From Balanoglossus misakiensis (taxonomy: Eukaryota; Hemichordata): a DNA stretch of 64,000 nt. Each line of letters begins with the position of its first letter. Within the stretch, counting starts at the first letter, position 1. Below the pieces are notes generated by a model. That model made no database searches, was not told the DNA's origin, and worked only from the letters and a program-made list of their open reading frames with translations. The stretch is taken from contig CM082584.2 of NCBI GenBank assembly GCA_040954595.2, positions 11,036,001-11,100,000 on the forward strand. Direction: 5' to 3'. Shown here in pieces: positions 1-11,300 of the stretch. A program made the position numbers and the translations under genes.

Positions 1-102
1 AAGGTTGAATATAATAATCATGCTGCCTTCGTTGACTGTTTTTGTAAGAAGATTATTGGCAGTTTTTAGCTTTAACTCATTCGTATATGATTATTTTGTT
101 AG

Positions 103-715
103 GATATACCAGGTGGATTCTGGAAGGGACCGGCAAAATCTGTTCCCAATAAACCGGATCAGTTTCGCATCCTGAGTCCCGCTCTGGTGAAGGAGACGGC
201 ATTTGAACATGTCCGATTTCCGTCCTTTGATGGGAAGATGTTCAAGGTAATGTACAGTTTACCAAAAATCGAATCAACTTGCATATGCTGTGCTTTCATT
301 TGACGACCTCTGTCCTTCAGTTTCTAATATATGTAGGTTTTTCATTTTTTCTTGTGACTCATTCCACTGGAAAATCACCAGTCTGTTCACTTGGGTGAAT
401 TATTTATGGCGACACCACATATAAGAAAAGTGTGCACACAGTTTTCATTTGACCTCTGACCTCACACAGAACGTACCAACCACAGGAACCATTGCCATAG
501 TGATGGCCATCAGGATGTGTGACACTGTGGATGTGGCTGGGTTTGGCTTTGACCTGAGAGATCCCAAAGCCCTGCTGCATTACTATGGAAACACTCGCAT
601 GTCGGCTGTGAGAAATCTGAAAACTCATGACATCATGCTTGAAAAGGAATTCTTGCGTGACTTGGTGCAGCATAGTGTGATCACTGATTTAACTGGTGGG
701 CTGGCCTGGATTTGA
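103..715 (+). CDS. ST3Gal-type beta-galactoside alpha-2,3-sialyltransferase, C-terminal part
   Basis: These are the last two coding exons (103-246 and 470-715, both phase 0) of a Golgi GT29 sialyltransferase; the rest lies left of the window. The family transfers sialic acid from CMP-sialic acid to galactose on glycoproteins or glycolipids. The second exon opens with sialylmotif S (VPTTGTIAIVMAIRMCD). It is followed by an AGFGFD block, motif III (HYYG), and motif VS with the catalytic-type His and Glu in HDIMLEKEFL. The end (LVQHSVITDLTGG) resembles vertebrate ST3GAL3 and ST3GAL5. I cannot separate those two from the C-terminus alone, so no symbol is given. A poly(A) signal AATAAA sits at 870-875. 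GT-AG splice sites bound the intron 247-469. Confidence 0.9.
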
Positions 716-1518
716 TCAATGGATGTTCAATCTTCTTGTAGAGAGGGTTCACACTGAAACAAAACTATTACATAGTTTTCTGAAAGTTATATTTCCAAAA
801 TAGGATTCTTTCTCAACATTTGAATGGGACAATAGTTGTAAATGTGGCTATTTATTCACATCTGTTGAGAATAAAACATTTTAGTACCTATGGGAATACC
901 GTAAACAAAAACAAAAGGCCTAGTAAGGAGTTGTGTTTGAGGGCATCCTCAGATTGCAGACGCCCGTAATTATTTTCACTGACGCATTGGCCTTGGGTCA
1001 GTGTTGAGCATGTGATTCTTCACGTATGATATGTCGCTATGCAACAACGCCAACGCACAAATGTGTACGTCACAGATAGATTCACGCCAGCTGTATGTAT
1101 CTTCCCAATACTGGTAGTAATGCACGCCACGTGACAAAGATCACGTATTGTAAAGGTCATGACCTTTTCATTCATTCATAAATTTCCTCGGCGAATCGAA
1201 CAGAAACGCACGAAGTTTATATCGCGCCACGTAAATTAATGACGACGTGGGTTGTTTTTTTGCTGTTTCATTCTTTTTATTATAATTTGTGACAATCCAA
1301 CATTCGTGGAGGCTGTCAGGTGTTCGGGCAGACGCATGTTGACATTTCTACTTTAAATTGTTGATTGCAAGTTGTAACCGGCGATAGACACGCGTACGTC
1401 TCCATTCAGTCAACGCAGAAGGGCTTCTGCCTTCAGATTTCAGTTCGAGTTTCACGGTCAACCCGACTTTTAACTTCAAATACGTTTACCGTGCCCGGTT
1501 TCCTATAAAGAACAGACG
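716..1518. other. 3' UTR of sialyltransferase and promoter region of SLC38A9-like gene
   Basis: There is no coding exon here. AATAAA at 870-875 probably ends the sialyltransferase transcript. From about 950 the sequence becomes richer in CpG and contains several ACGT-core motifs, including CACGTGAC at 1128-1135. This fits a promoter and 5' UTR for the gene that starts at 1519. Confidence 0.6.
1128..1135. promoter_or_regulatory. CLEAR-like E-box upstream of SLC38A9-like gene
   Basis: CACGTGAC, in the context GCCACGTGAC, differs at one position from the palindromic CLEAR element GTCACGTGAC bound by TFEB/TFE3/MITF. It lies about 385 bases before the start codon at 1519, and a second half-match, TCACGT, begins at 1141. 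Binding is inferred; only the motif match is seen. Confidence 0.4.
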
Positions 1519-4500
1519 ATGGAGGACGAGAAGAAACCTTTACTGCCGTTTGACAGCGGAGAATATGGGGAATTCGTCAATGGGTGAGTACATACATGCC
1601 GAGATGCGCGTAACGTAAAGCAAACACTTTTCGTACCATGCTGTTGATTTTTTTTTTACAAAGTCACGAAACATGTTGTGTACAACATGCAAACATTATC
1701 GCACGTGAGTTACTTTAATACTATTACAGTGGTACTGTATTTAAAAAAATATTAATTGAACTACGCACGGTCTTTATTTCAAGTGACCGTGAACTGAAAT
1801 ATACATGGTACGTGCGTGCTGACATAAGCGTCCTACCTCGCGTATGTCATAAGACGCAGCTGACGTACAATATGAACACAGGGATGAGATCGCATGTTGG
1901 AATTTTTTTATCAATTATTCATTTATTGTTTATAAGCCCTACATATTTAGTTTTCTAATTGGCCAATTAAAAAAAGCTTCTCCCCATTTTGTGCCTGTAG
2001 ATATTCAAGCATACAGAGTTGTCCAAATGTTCATGAACACCCTTGGTAAGCTGAACTTATGTAAATCTAGTGAAGCTTAGCCACAATGTGAGCATGGAGT
2101 TAGGGACTGAAGCAAAACAGAGTTAGGGAGACTTGTGTGTTTATGTTTTCTCAACATTAGCCATTGTATAAGCTTATTTGGTATCTGCTGGCAGTAAATG
2201 AAATCAGCCCACACACATTGAACTTAGCATATTGAGTTTAGAGTGAATTGAAAGTGTGTGTATTGGTGAATTTAATACCAATGTTTTTTATTTAAACTGC
2301 AGGTCAAGTCAGCATAAAACTCATTCATGTGAAAGTACTCATGTAAGTATACAATTAGTAACTGAAAAGAATAACTTGTTGTGCTTTTAATTAATTCCCA
2401 GTCCATGTTATTTTACAACTGATGATGATGATGATGATGATGATGGAATTTTATGTTTTGATCCTCACAGAATGCAGATGTATGTGTTGTTGAAGATGGA
2501 AGTCCGAATAGTCCAGGGCACAATGCAAAGAAACAGGGTAGTGTGGTTACAATGTGAGTGATGATTTTAGTTGTTAATATGAATAGGTCTACAGTTCTGG
2601 CGATATTTTTACCCTCAGAGATTCCTCAGTGAAGTCAGGAATGGAATGTCTGCTAGAGTAAGAATTTTCAGATGACAAAATCCGAGCTGTGGTTAAATAT
2701 CCAAAACATCATGCAGCATCATTTCTCTCACCAAGCCTCTCACTTTTCCTGATGCATTTAGCTTTTCCATCTGGAACACAATGATGGGCAGCTCACTGCT
2801 GTGTATGCCGTGGGCTTTAGGTGAAGCTGGCTTCATCCTGGGTATCTTCTTTCTCGTCACCATGGCAATCATCACCTGCTACACAGCCTACAGGGTGATC
2901 AAGTCAGTTGATGGCATTGGTAAGTGAAAAACGTCACTGGTCAAAGTTCATCTTTTATATAACTTCAGAAATTACATATTCAGAAGAACTGCAGTCTGCA
3001 ACATTATCATTCCTATAGCTTTTAATCGTGTAATGGCCACTCTGTAATAAATTATTTGATCAGACGTTTCCTAATGCATTCTTTTCTTTTTAATCTGTTA
3101 CAGTGAGGAAAAATGACGATGTATTTGAGTTTTCTGATGTCTGCAGCTATTATTTTGGCAACTGGGGTTTGTACATCAGTGTGGTGTTCTCAGTTTCCTC
3201 TCTTCTTGGAGCAGCCATGGCATACTGGGTTCTCATGTCAAACTTCATGTATCATACAGTTACATATGCCTATGGTAAGTTCTAGTCTCTTATAGCGCCC
3301 TCACTGGCCACTCAAATGCCTTATCTTTCTGTTTTGGAACTTTCTCTAAATCTTCTGTTTTTTGTTTGTTTTTCAGAAGAATCCAATCATTTGAATATGT
3401 CGCCAACAGCGAATGTAACAGATGGTGTTGAGTGTCCACATTTTGCCAATGAAATAAATCCTACCATACCTACAAACAACAGTAAGTGGTGAACTTTATT
3501 TGTACAAACTGCTCACTTGCACAAAGTCATATGCAGCTAATATTGATGTATTAATAATAAAATGATGTTTACAAACATATTAAACAGAGATTTACTATTT
3601 TCCCCTCAGATCACTATTCTGTAGATAACTCAACAGATTCGAACACAGTCTTCTTCCAAGTCTGGGATAAAACTTTGACAGTTCCATTACTTCTTGTTGT
3701 TCTCATGTTTCCACTGGTAAACTTCAAATCACCGACCTTCTTCACAAAATTCAACTCTCTGGGTAAGTGAGTACATGTACTAGTGTTTTGGAGAATGATC
3801 TGTCCTTCAGTGGGTGTACTCATGTTGGTCGAGTATTCTCTATAAAAATGCTATGATATATGCTGTGATATATATGTCTGATTTTTTAGTGTTTTTTTTC
3901 ACAGGCACAATATCAGTACTGTACATCTTAGTGTTTGTAACGATCAAATCCATTGGTTGGGGAATTCACATTGACTTTGATGGAACCAATCCCATTTCAT
4001 CTGTGCCATGTAAGTATACTGATAGGTTTAATACAAATAAATTGGTCCATTGCACTATTCTTGTCTAATCAGAAGTGTAACAATTTTACACGATGACTTT
4101 TCTTTGCAGTCACAAGTTTGACATTCCCAGCTCTGACAGGATTACTATCACTCAGTTATTTCCTCCACAATGGAATGTTGTCCATCATGCATAATCAAAG
4201 AAACCCAGAAAATAATGTAAGTATCTGAATAAAATGTAGTGCTGTCCAAACCACCTGAGATATTTGTATGTGTAATTAATTTTCTCCTTTTGATTTCATC
4301 CTTTGAAAATAATCACTGTAGACCAACACAGTGTCCTAATCTTGTCTACACTAACGTTGTTTGTTCTGTAGCTGAATTTAGTAGATAAATGTAAAAATAG
4401 TCTGTCACAGATTAGTAATCACACAGATCATTAAAGTGGAACGACACCCTCAATTTTGGGCTTCAAAGTACAAACCGGGTGTCAAAAACGGCAACGTTCC

Positions 4501-6759
4501 GATGGGTTAATTCACTTTCACTTCCTGCGCAAGCAGAAGACGCGCGTTGAAAATACTACAGTGACGTCAGCAACTTACACGTTCGACGTGTCATTTCCAA
4601 TAAACAGACACATTTTGCGCGGATCTGACATGGCGAAATGTCAAGTTCATGATTTTAAAAACATATTCGGAAAATCGACGGGGATAAGTTTCTTTCAAAG
4701 GCAATGCTCTTCGTGTATTGTATTTGTCGATGCGTGCAGACATAGACCCTGCAATGTCCATGATGCCATGCATGTCGACGTTTATGAACAAACCGTAAGG
4801 CCTATACAAAGTTGTTCTAACTGCCGCTGATAATAATAAACGTACCGTTTTAAATCCTTCCTGCACGTTTTTTGGTACACGTATTTGGGTTTAATTTCCA
4901 TTTATTGACGAAAGCAACTAAAAAGGGCAGTTTTAATACATTTCAAGAGACGAAACATGCATACAATAACTATAGTATTGGCGTCCATTATACTACGGGC
5001 GTACTACACCTGGAGAGCGATGCACCTGCGTTCTTTTCAACTCCATAAAAGGTGACTAAGTATTTTTGTAAGAAAAGTGGTTCGAAAAGGTGACAACGAG
5101 GGAGAGACAACGAGGGAGGGTATTGCTTAATTGCAGCATTGTCTGTTTCACCATAGACTCTAGGGTCTATGGTTTCACTGAAACCACACCAAGTGTAAGC
5201 CTTGACAAACGGGACACATCGGAGATCAGAACTGCATGAACTTTTGTCCTCTGTAAAATTCAGTCGCTTGGTCGTAGAAGGGAATCTCTGGTTCAACCCG
5301 AGAATATGTTGCCATGCTAACGTCGTCGGTCGCGTGAGTGCAGCATAAGCTCGCTCCAACGAGTTGCTGACGTCACTCACTTCCGGGTTCGCGCAGTTTT
5401 TGGCTGGCTGTAGCTCTGTTATGCGTAAGTGAAAGTGAATGAAACCAACGTTTTTCATAGTACTTTTTAATCGCATTTCGCAGAATTGGCTCAAAAACGG
5501 ATCACAACGTTCCACTTTAACGGAAGCCATCTTGTTTTGTTCTCTCCAGGGTCGTGATTTGTGTATATCCTATTTCTTGGTTGCCATGACGTACACATGG
5601 ATTGGTGTTATTTTCTATGCTACATTTCCACTACAAAAGGATTGCATTGAATCGGTAAGTCAAAATTGTCTTGTCAAAGTGTCTGATGCAACAAGGGGAG
5701 TCTTCAATATCAAATGTTGAGTTTTTGTCGTCATCCAGTTCTGTTTTGACCAGAGTCATTTATGTTTACTGGTGTGTGTGATATTTCACAATAGCCATGT
5801 AGCCATGGTGACAATTTACATCCTGGCCTGATCCACACTCAAGCCATATTTCATCAGGTTCAGTTTAATTGGTTCTGCATTTCCATCCTGTACATGTCCA
5901 CAAACATACTTCTTATCATGACCTCATCACTATGGATACCCTTTATGCAACTTTTATCAAATTTCATTCACAGAACTTACTTGATAATTTTGCAAGCGGT
6001 GACATTATGGCTGTTGTTGCACGGTTACTGATGCTGTTCCAGTTAATAACCATCTACCCACTGTTGTTGTACATCATGAGGGTCCAGCTGATGAACACCA
6101 TTTTTGGCAAGTCGTGGCCAGGGTAAGAGAGACAAGTTGTCAAATACTGATTATAATGAAAAAATGTTTGTTTGTTTTTATTTTAGAAATAAAGATGAAA
6201 AGTAGTGTGCTTTGGTGTTGTAGATCTCTTCTAGATACCAAGTCCTTGTATCAAGGATTCTTCTAATCAGAATTGATCATATTGTTTTTCAGACTGAAAT
6301 ACATCCTGGCTTTAAATGTTACGGTTGTTGGTTTATGCGTGTTGTGTGCCATGTATTTACCCCATATTGGAACAATCATCAGGTGAGCTTGGACAATAAA
6401 TAAATGTCACGTGAATGGTGGTCAGACATGTTTGACTTAGCTGATGGTGAAATGCTAACGAAACTCTATGGTAGATAGTGTACCGCATACAGCCATCATC
6501 ATGAGACACGTTACGACTCTTGATATCTTCTTGCTTACCAGCACAAATAAGCTTGTTTTCTCTTATTTCTTTTTATCCTAGATTTACTGGTGCATTCTCC
6601 GGACTAGCCTATATTTTTACATTGCCATGTTTGGTGTATATGGTGTACCTATGGCGAGGTGGACGACTGACCTGGGTCAAATTTTGTATTCATGCATTCA
6701 TCATTGCACTTGGTGTGGTCAATTTCATTGGGCAGTTCATCATCATTAAAGTAGGTTGA
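1519..6759 (+). CDS. SLC38A9-like amino acid transporter paralogue with short N-terminal tail
   Basis: Thirteen coding exons (1519-1583, 2303-2342, 2471-2553, 2762-2919, 3104-3274, 3377-3481, 3610-3762, 3905-4009, 4110-4216, 5550-5654, 5974-6122, 6293-6382, 6582-6759) give about 502 residues with phase kept throughout. It is a polytopic amino-acid transporter of the SLC38/AAAP family (LeuT fold, 11 helices expected). TM1 carries WNTMMGSS, followed by an N-glycosylated luminal loop (NMS, NVT, NST), the [13 protein letters not shown] block, TM6 ([16 protein letters not shown]) and RDLCISYF at TM7. From TM6 onward each exon has the same length as in the facing SLC38A9 gene (107, 105, 149, 90, 178). 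The tail before TM1 is only about 62 residues and lacks the Rag/Ragulator-binding blocks, so I infer a transporter that does not signal like SLC38A9. The start is chosen because MEDEKKPLL parallels MDDERKPLL in the partner gene. AATAAA lies at 7564-7569. Confidence 0.9.
2418..2447. repeat. (GAT)n microsatellite
   Basis: A short GAT/ATG trinucleotide run in intron 2 of the SLC38A9-like gene. Confidence 0.7.
4431..5520. mobile_element. ~1.09 kb non-autonomous DNA transposon with terminal inverted repeats, TTAA-flanked
   Basis: The segment starts TTAAAGTGGAACG (4431-4443) and ends with the exact reverse complement CGTTCCACTTTAA (5508-5520). Further inward, imperfect inverted blocks continue: TTCACTTTCACTT near 4511 and GTGACGTCAGCAACT near 4560 both recur inverted on the right side. 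If the outer TTAA is the target duplication, the element spans 4435-5516, which would suit piggyBac-like insertion, although the ends are not classic piggyBac. Open frames inside (for example 4988-5530 on the minus strand) resemble no transposase that I recognise, so the element looks non-autonomous. It fills most of the intron between the TM6 and TM7 exons and ends about 30 bases before the acceptor at 5549. Confidence 0.8.
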
Positions 6760-8374
6760 GCAATAGCTGTCAATTCTTAGGAGGAAAAGACACGGAGTAC
6801 TTCCATTGATGAATCCCATTGTTCATTTGAATACAATGTAATGATTGATATTTTGTTGTTTGGTTTGTGAGACGTACAGCATGTGATTTTAATTTTTATG
6901 GTGACTTTATTAGCTTTTATGTGATGTATTTTTATAATGAAATTAGGTACGAGCCTTTTTGTGTAGGTCGTGGGAGTGGGGGAGAAAGAGAGAGAGAGTG
7001 TGTGAGACTTTGAGAGTAGAGTTGGTTTTTAGTCAATTTTTAAATTACCAATATTGGATGATTCTAGGAATTTTGCTTCAAGTTGAGAAAATGGTCTATC
7101 ACACCATTGATGGCCATTATAGGAGATCCGTTGTCTACTTCATTTTCCAATCCTGGGATCCTTATCTGAAGCAAGAACCTAACACTGTTGTGTTTGGAGA
7201 TGTTCTAGTCCAAGATTGTGCATTGGTGTCAAGCTTTGCAAGTATATACTAGTCAGATTGTCTGTGCCATTTCAATGCAATACTCAGTACTGCCTCATTC
7301 AAAATGTCAGATTTACATTTTACACTGATTTAAATTTAAATACCATGAATTTTTAACATACAATACTGATTTTGTTGTGGATTCAGTTCTTTAGTACTAT
7401 TACATTGATTGTTGTATTTGACAAAGGCAACAATTGTGTTATCAGTGTAAATGTATTGTACAATATTTTAAGTATTTTTGCAGCAGGGTTTTAATTGTAT
7501 TTTAATGACAACAATGCAATGCAATCAATTGAATTTTATCATGTATTTCTGTTTTACTTTTTAAATAAAGTCTACAAACGAACATATCGTTGGTTATATG
7601 AAACTTGGAAGAACTGGGAACGACTGGAGTGAACTGAATACTGATAAATCGGACGCGGCGGACAAGCCAGGCCGGCATGGGTTGGTAGAAGAACATTCCT
7701 GCATGGTGTCACTGCCACGATTTACCAATAGTCAGAGGGGGAGTCACATCACTCAAGCTATAAGTGAAGGTAAAAAAATTCCAACACAATAAGATTTTCT
7801 TTGAACTATTGTTTTATTCATACAAGATGCCAGGTAACTTTCCCCTTTCAGGAAATCACTGTACATACACTACAATTAGGCGGCGCATGTAATACACACT
7901 TGTTCAAAACATTGATGTACACCTGGTTAAAAACATTGATGTACACCTGGTTAAAAACATTGATGTACACCTGGTTAAAACATTTCAGTGTATTAAAATC
8001 AACCCATAAGTCTCACATTGCGAATAAATTTTGTTAAAGTTAAATATCAATTAAAATGGACCAGAATTTTGGTTCAACACTAGTTTGAAAGTGAAACTCA
8101 CTATAAAATTGCAACGTCTTTCTTAACAAAACAAAGGTACCGTAATGTCACCAGTATAGTCCAAACTATACTGAATTCTACTGTCCCAGTACGAACAAAT
8201 TACATAACAGAACTTCTGAAACAATACAATTCAAATTTTGGTAACATGACTTGAGGTTCAATCAGAATTGCAAACTTGACACATAAAGAAAACTTTGTGA
8301 GTGTTAAAAATCTTTAAACAAGCATACTTCCATAAAACAACCAACAAGGTCCGTTTGAAACCATTTGCAAGTTT
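6760..8374. other. Convergent 3' UTRs of the two SLC38A9 family genes
   Basis: No coding exon is seen. The plus-strand gene probably ends at AATAAA 7564-7569. On the minus strand, TTTATT at 7813-7818 is an AATAAA signal for the facing gene, giving a 3' UTR of about 560 bases. Only about 250 bases separate the two signals. Confidence 0.65.
7906..7980. repeat. 24-base tandem repeat, three copies
   Basis: The unit contains ACATTGATGTACACCTGGTT and repeats at exact 24-base spacing (anchors at 7910, 7934, 7958). It lies in the 3' UTR of the minus-strand SLC38A9 gene. Confidence 0.9.
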
Positions 8375-11300
8375 CTATTCTCTATTCATAATTGCAAACT
8401 GTCCCAGGAAATTGGCACTTCCTAAAAGTATAATCGTTATGTGAACAATGAGTGTCGGCCATCGAAGTCGTTTCTGTTGCCGTAGATACAGCAGGTAGAC
8501 CAGGCATGGCAAGGTGAAGATGTAGGCCAGTCCACAAAATGCACCGGAAAACCTGACACAAACAGGAAAGCAAGGAAATGTTAAATAACACCTATCTGTT
8601 AATGACAGGGTCACAATATAAAATTGTTTTCAAAGTTTCAAAGCACACTTTTGAAGAACTCGTGGCATCATTTGCAAAATGCACAGATGTCAGGAAAACA
8701 AAACTTACCTGATAATTGTACCAATTTTGGGCAAGAAAATGGCAAAAATGACACACAATGCTAAAACACATATGTTGAGTAAAAGAACATGAAGAAACCT
8801 GGAAAAGAAAAAGAGAAATTTAGTTAAGAATGACTTCATTATATCACCATAGATAATCTGTGACATAAACTATAAATTAGGTAAATAAATTTGCTTCCTT
8901 GCACTGGAGGGGCGCACCCTAGTTCACATGTTCATGAACTTAAAGTTAAGTGACTTACTTACCCTGGATAGACCGCTCCGAATAGAGTATGCATGAGCTG
9001 AAGTCTGAATATGTAAATGAGCAGTGGGAACACCGTGATCATTTGGAAGAACAGACAAATTCTGGCCACAAATGCCATCAAATCTCCACTGGCAAAATTA
9101 TCCAACAGATTCTGTCAGAATTAAAAAAAGAAGAACATGGACTGATTTATTCAGGAGGTACTCATCTTCATTATTATAAAACTAAACTATTCTATCAAAA
9201 GAGTCAAGTAGCAGGTTGGTCAGTGATTGAAAATGGAGTATTGAACAACGCTGTTTGCAGTATTATTGATAAAGATGACAAATTCATGTACTTACGGATT
9301 CAATGCATTCTTTATTCAATGGAAATGAAATGAAAAATACCACTCCAACGAATGTGTATGTTAGCGCAACCAGTACGTACGCGATGCTGAGGTCCCGACC
9401 CTGTGCAGAGAGAGAGTAAAATGTATCCACCTTCAGTATTGTCAATGCAACATGTACATTTGTATCTGTGTAGCCAGCATAACCTCAAGCTGGATTTATC
9501 TAACAATTTATCTTTTATAATGTGATTATTTTTATGATAAAAAGGTGCAATTATGAAATGGAAACTGTGCAATGATGAAGCATGGAATGATTATATTTTC
9601 AGTGTAGTTTGAGCTGTCCTTTATATATTTCCATCAATTGGAATAGTCTTCAATTTTCTCAATACTGATTTCCCTCTTTAATTAAACAGCTTCAGAATAT
9701 ATATGACAAAAACAATAAAAACATTTCAATACATAAACCTTATATTCTAAGGACAAAGATTAATAGAATCATAGCCAAATGATGGCATATGACAAAAATT
9801 ATCAGTTATTTTGAGACATTTACAGTTACAGACAATACAATAGTTTCAAAGGGAAATACACATAATTTAAGAATTACTCATATTACTTGGCATATCTAAC
9901 AATTTTCAAAATAATTTATCCACATAATTCACTGATAGAGAATATTTTCAGATTTATCATGAAAAAGTTACAAATATGAATATATGTAGTCTATTTTACT
10001 ACGAAGTTGTCTGATTTACAAATTTAAAACTGATGGGTTACTGGGCCGAGATGTTCTTTGCTATTGGAAAATATTTTTGGGGGTCCCTGTGAGACTTACA
10101 TTTTTTTCTGGATTCTTCTGGTTTCTAACAATGGATAGTATACAGTTATGAATGAAGTATGCCAATGCCAGCGTTCCAGTCAGAGCCGGAAAAAACTGAC
10201 GTGCCTCTATGAGGAGTAAAGAAAAGGACAGTGACAAGATACACAGAAAAGATTTATGAACAAACACCCAAATAGGGGACACCGATCTGAATTGGTGACT
10301 TGGACGTTCGTCTTTTTTGTTTTACGGAAACTAAGAGGGTCACGAGTTGATTTTTTTTAACAGAACGTCCCAAAATCACCATCACAGGTCAGTCAACAAG
10401 TTTCTATCGTCTTTTTCACAACGACTTTCTTCTTACGTTATTCTCAGGGTGTTTCTGTCCTCTCAGGATGGAAATAATGCCGTTGTGAATGAAATAGGCC
10501 AATGCTAACATTCCACTCAAAGCAGGGAAATATTCCCGGGCGACTACAAGAAACAATAACACAAATACAAAGCAAAAATACATGCTTAATACCTGGAGCT
10601 TCAAAAACCGTTATAGCATTAGTAGTTGTTGGAAGTTACATAAGGAACCAAATCATATTTATAATAGTACATCTTGAAATTTTTCTCATAATTTGTTGAA
10701 GGCATCTTTAGATTATTCTCCCATAGATTTGAGAATCAAAATTAAAGGTCGTCATGGGTGTAAAAAATTCTTTACTTACCCGGTACATAAAATTCTGAAG
10801 CAGTGTTTTTCAAATCCACATTTATTCCCCAGTTAGCAGCTTTTACAGAAACAAAGGCTATAATATATGCTACACATATTGTACCTGCAAGATATATAAG
10901 GATAAAAACATATGTTACTACCGTAATAGTTTTTTATAGCACCTGGAAAATGTATAAAGATACAAAAATATTGTACAGTGGCACTTTATTGGGGGATTAT
11001 ATGCAGGAACTTGTACCTACCGAGTGCGTTGAATTTTGTGAAGAAAGTGGGTGATTTAAAATTGAGAAGAGGTCCAAGTATAATGACCAGAAAGAATGGA
11101 ACTGTAAGTGTCTGATTCCATACTTTGTTGAACACTGCCTCGTCAGCTACAGTTGAGTTTTGAATAGTACCTGTACAAAAGAAAAACATTTAGCAGTTAT
11201 GTGGGTGTTGCCACTGTCATTACAAAACAGCATATCCTTGAAGACACTCTAAACGGTGACCACTTCCTGCTTATAAGGGTCATCTATTAATAATACTCTT

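Noticed and set aside
4988-5530. 180-codon minus-strand frame inside the transposon, taken at first as a transposase
   Set aside because: No catalytic motif is visible and the element's ends are mutually inverted over long blocks; it looks non-autonomous.
7906-7980. 24-base tandem repeats considered as a CRISPR or coding repeat
   Set aside because: No unique spacers, and they lie in a 3' UTR of an animal gene; simple tandem duplication explains them.
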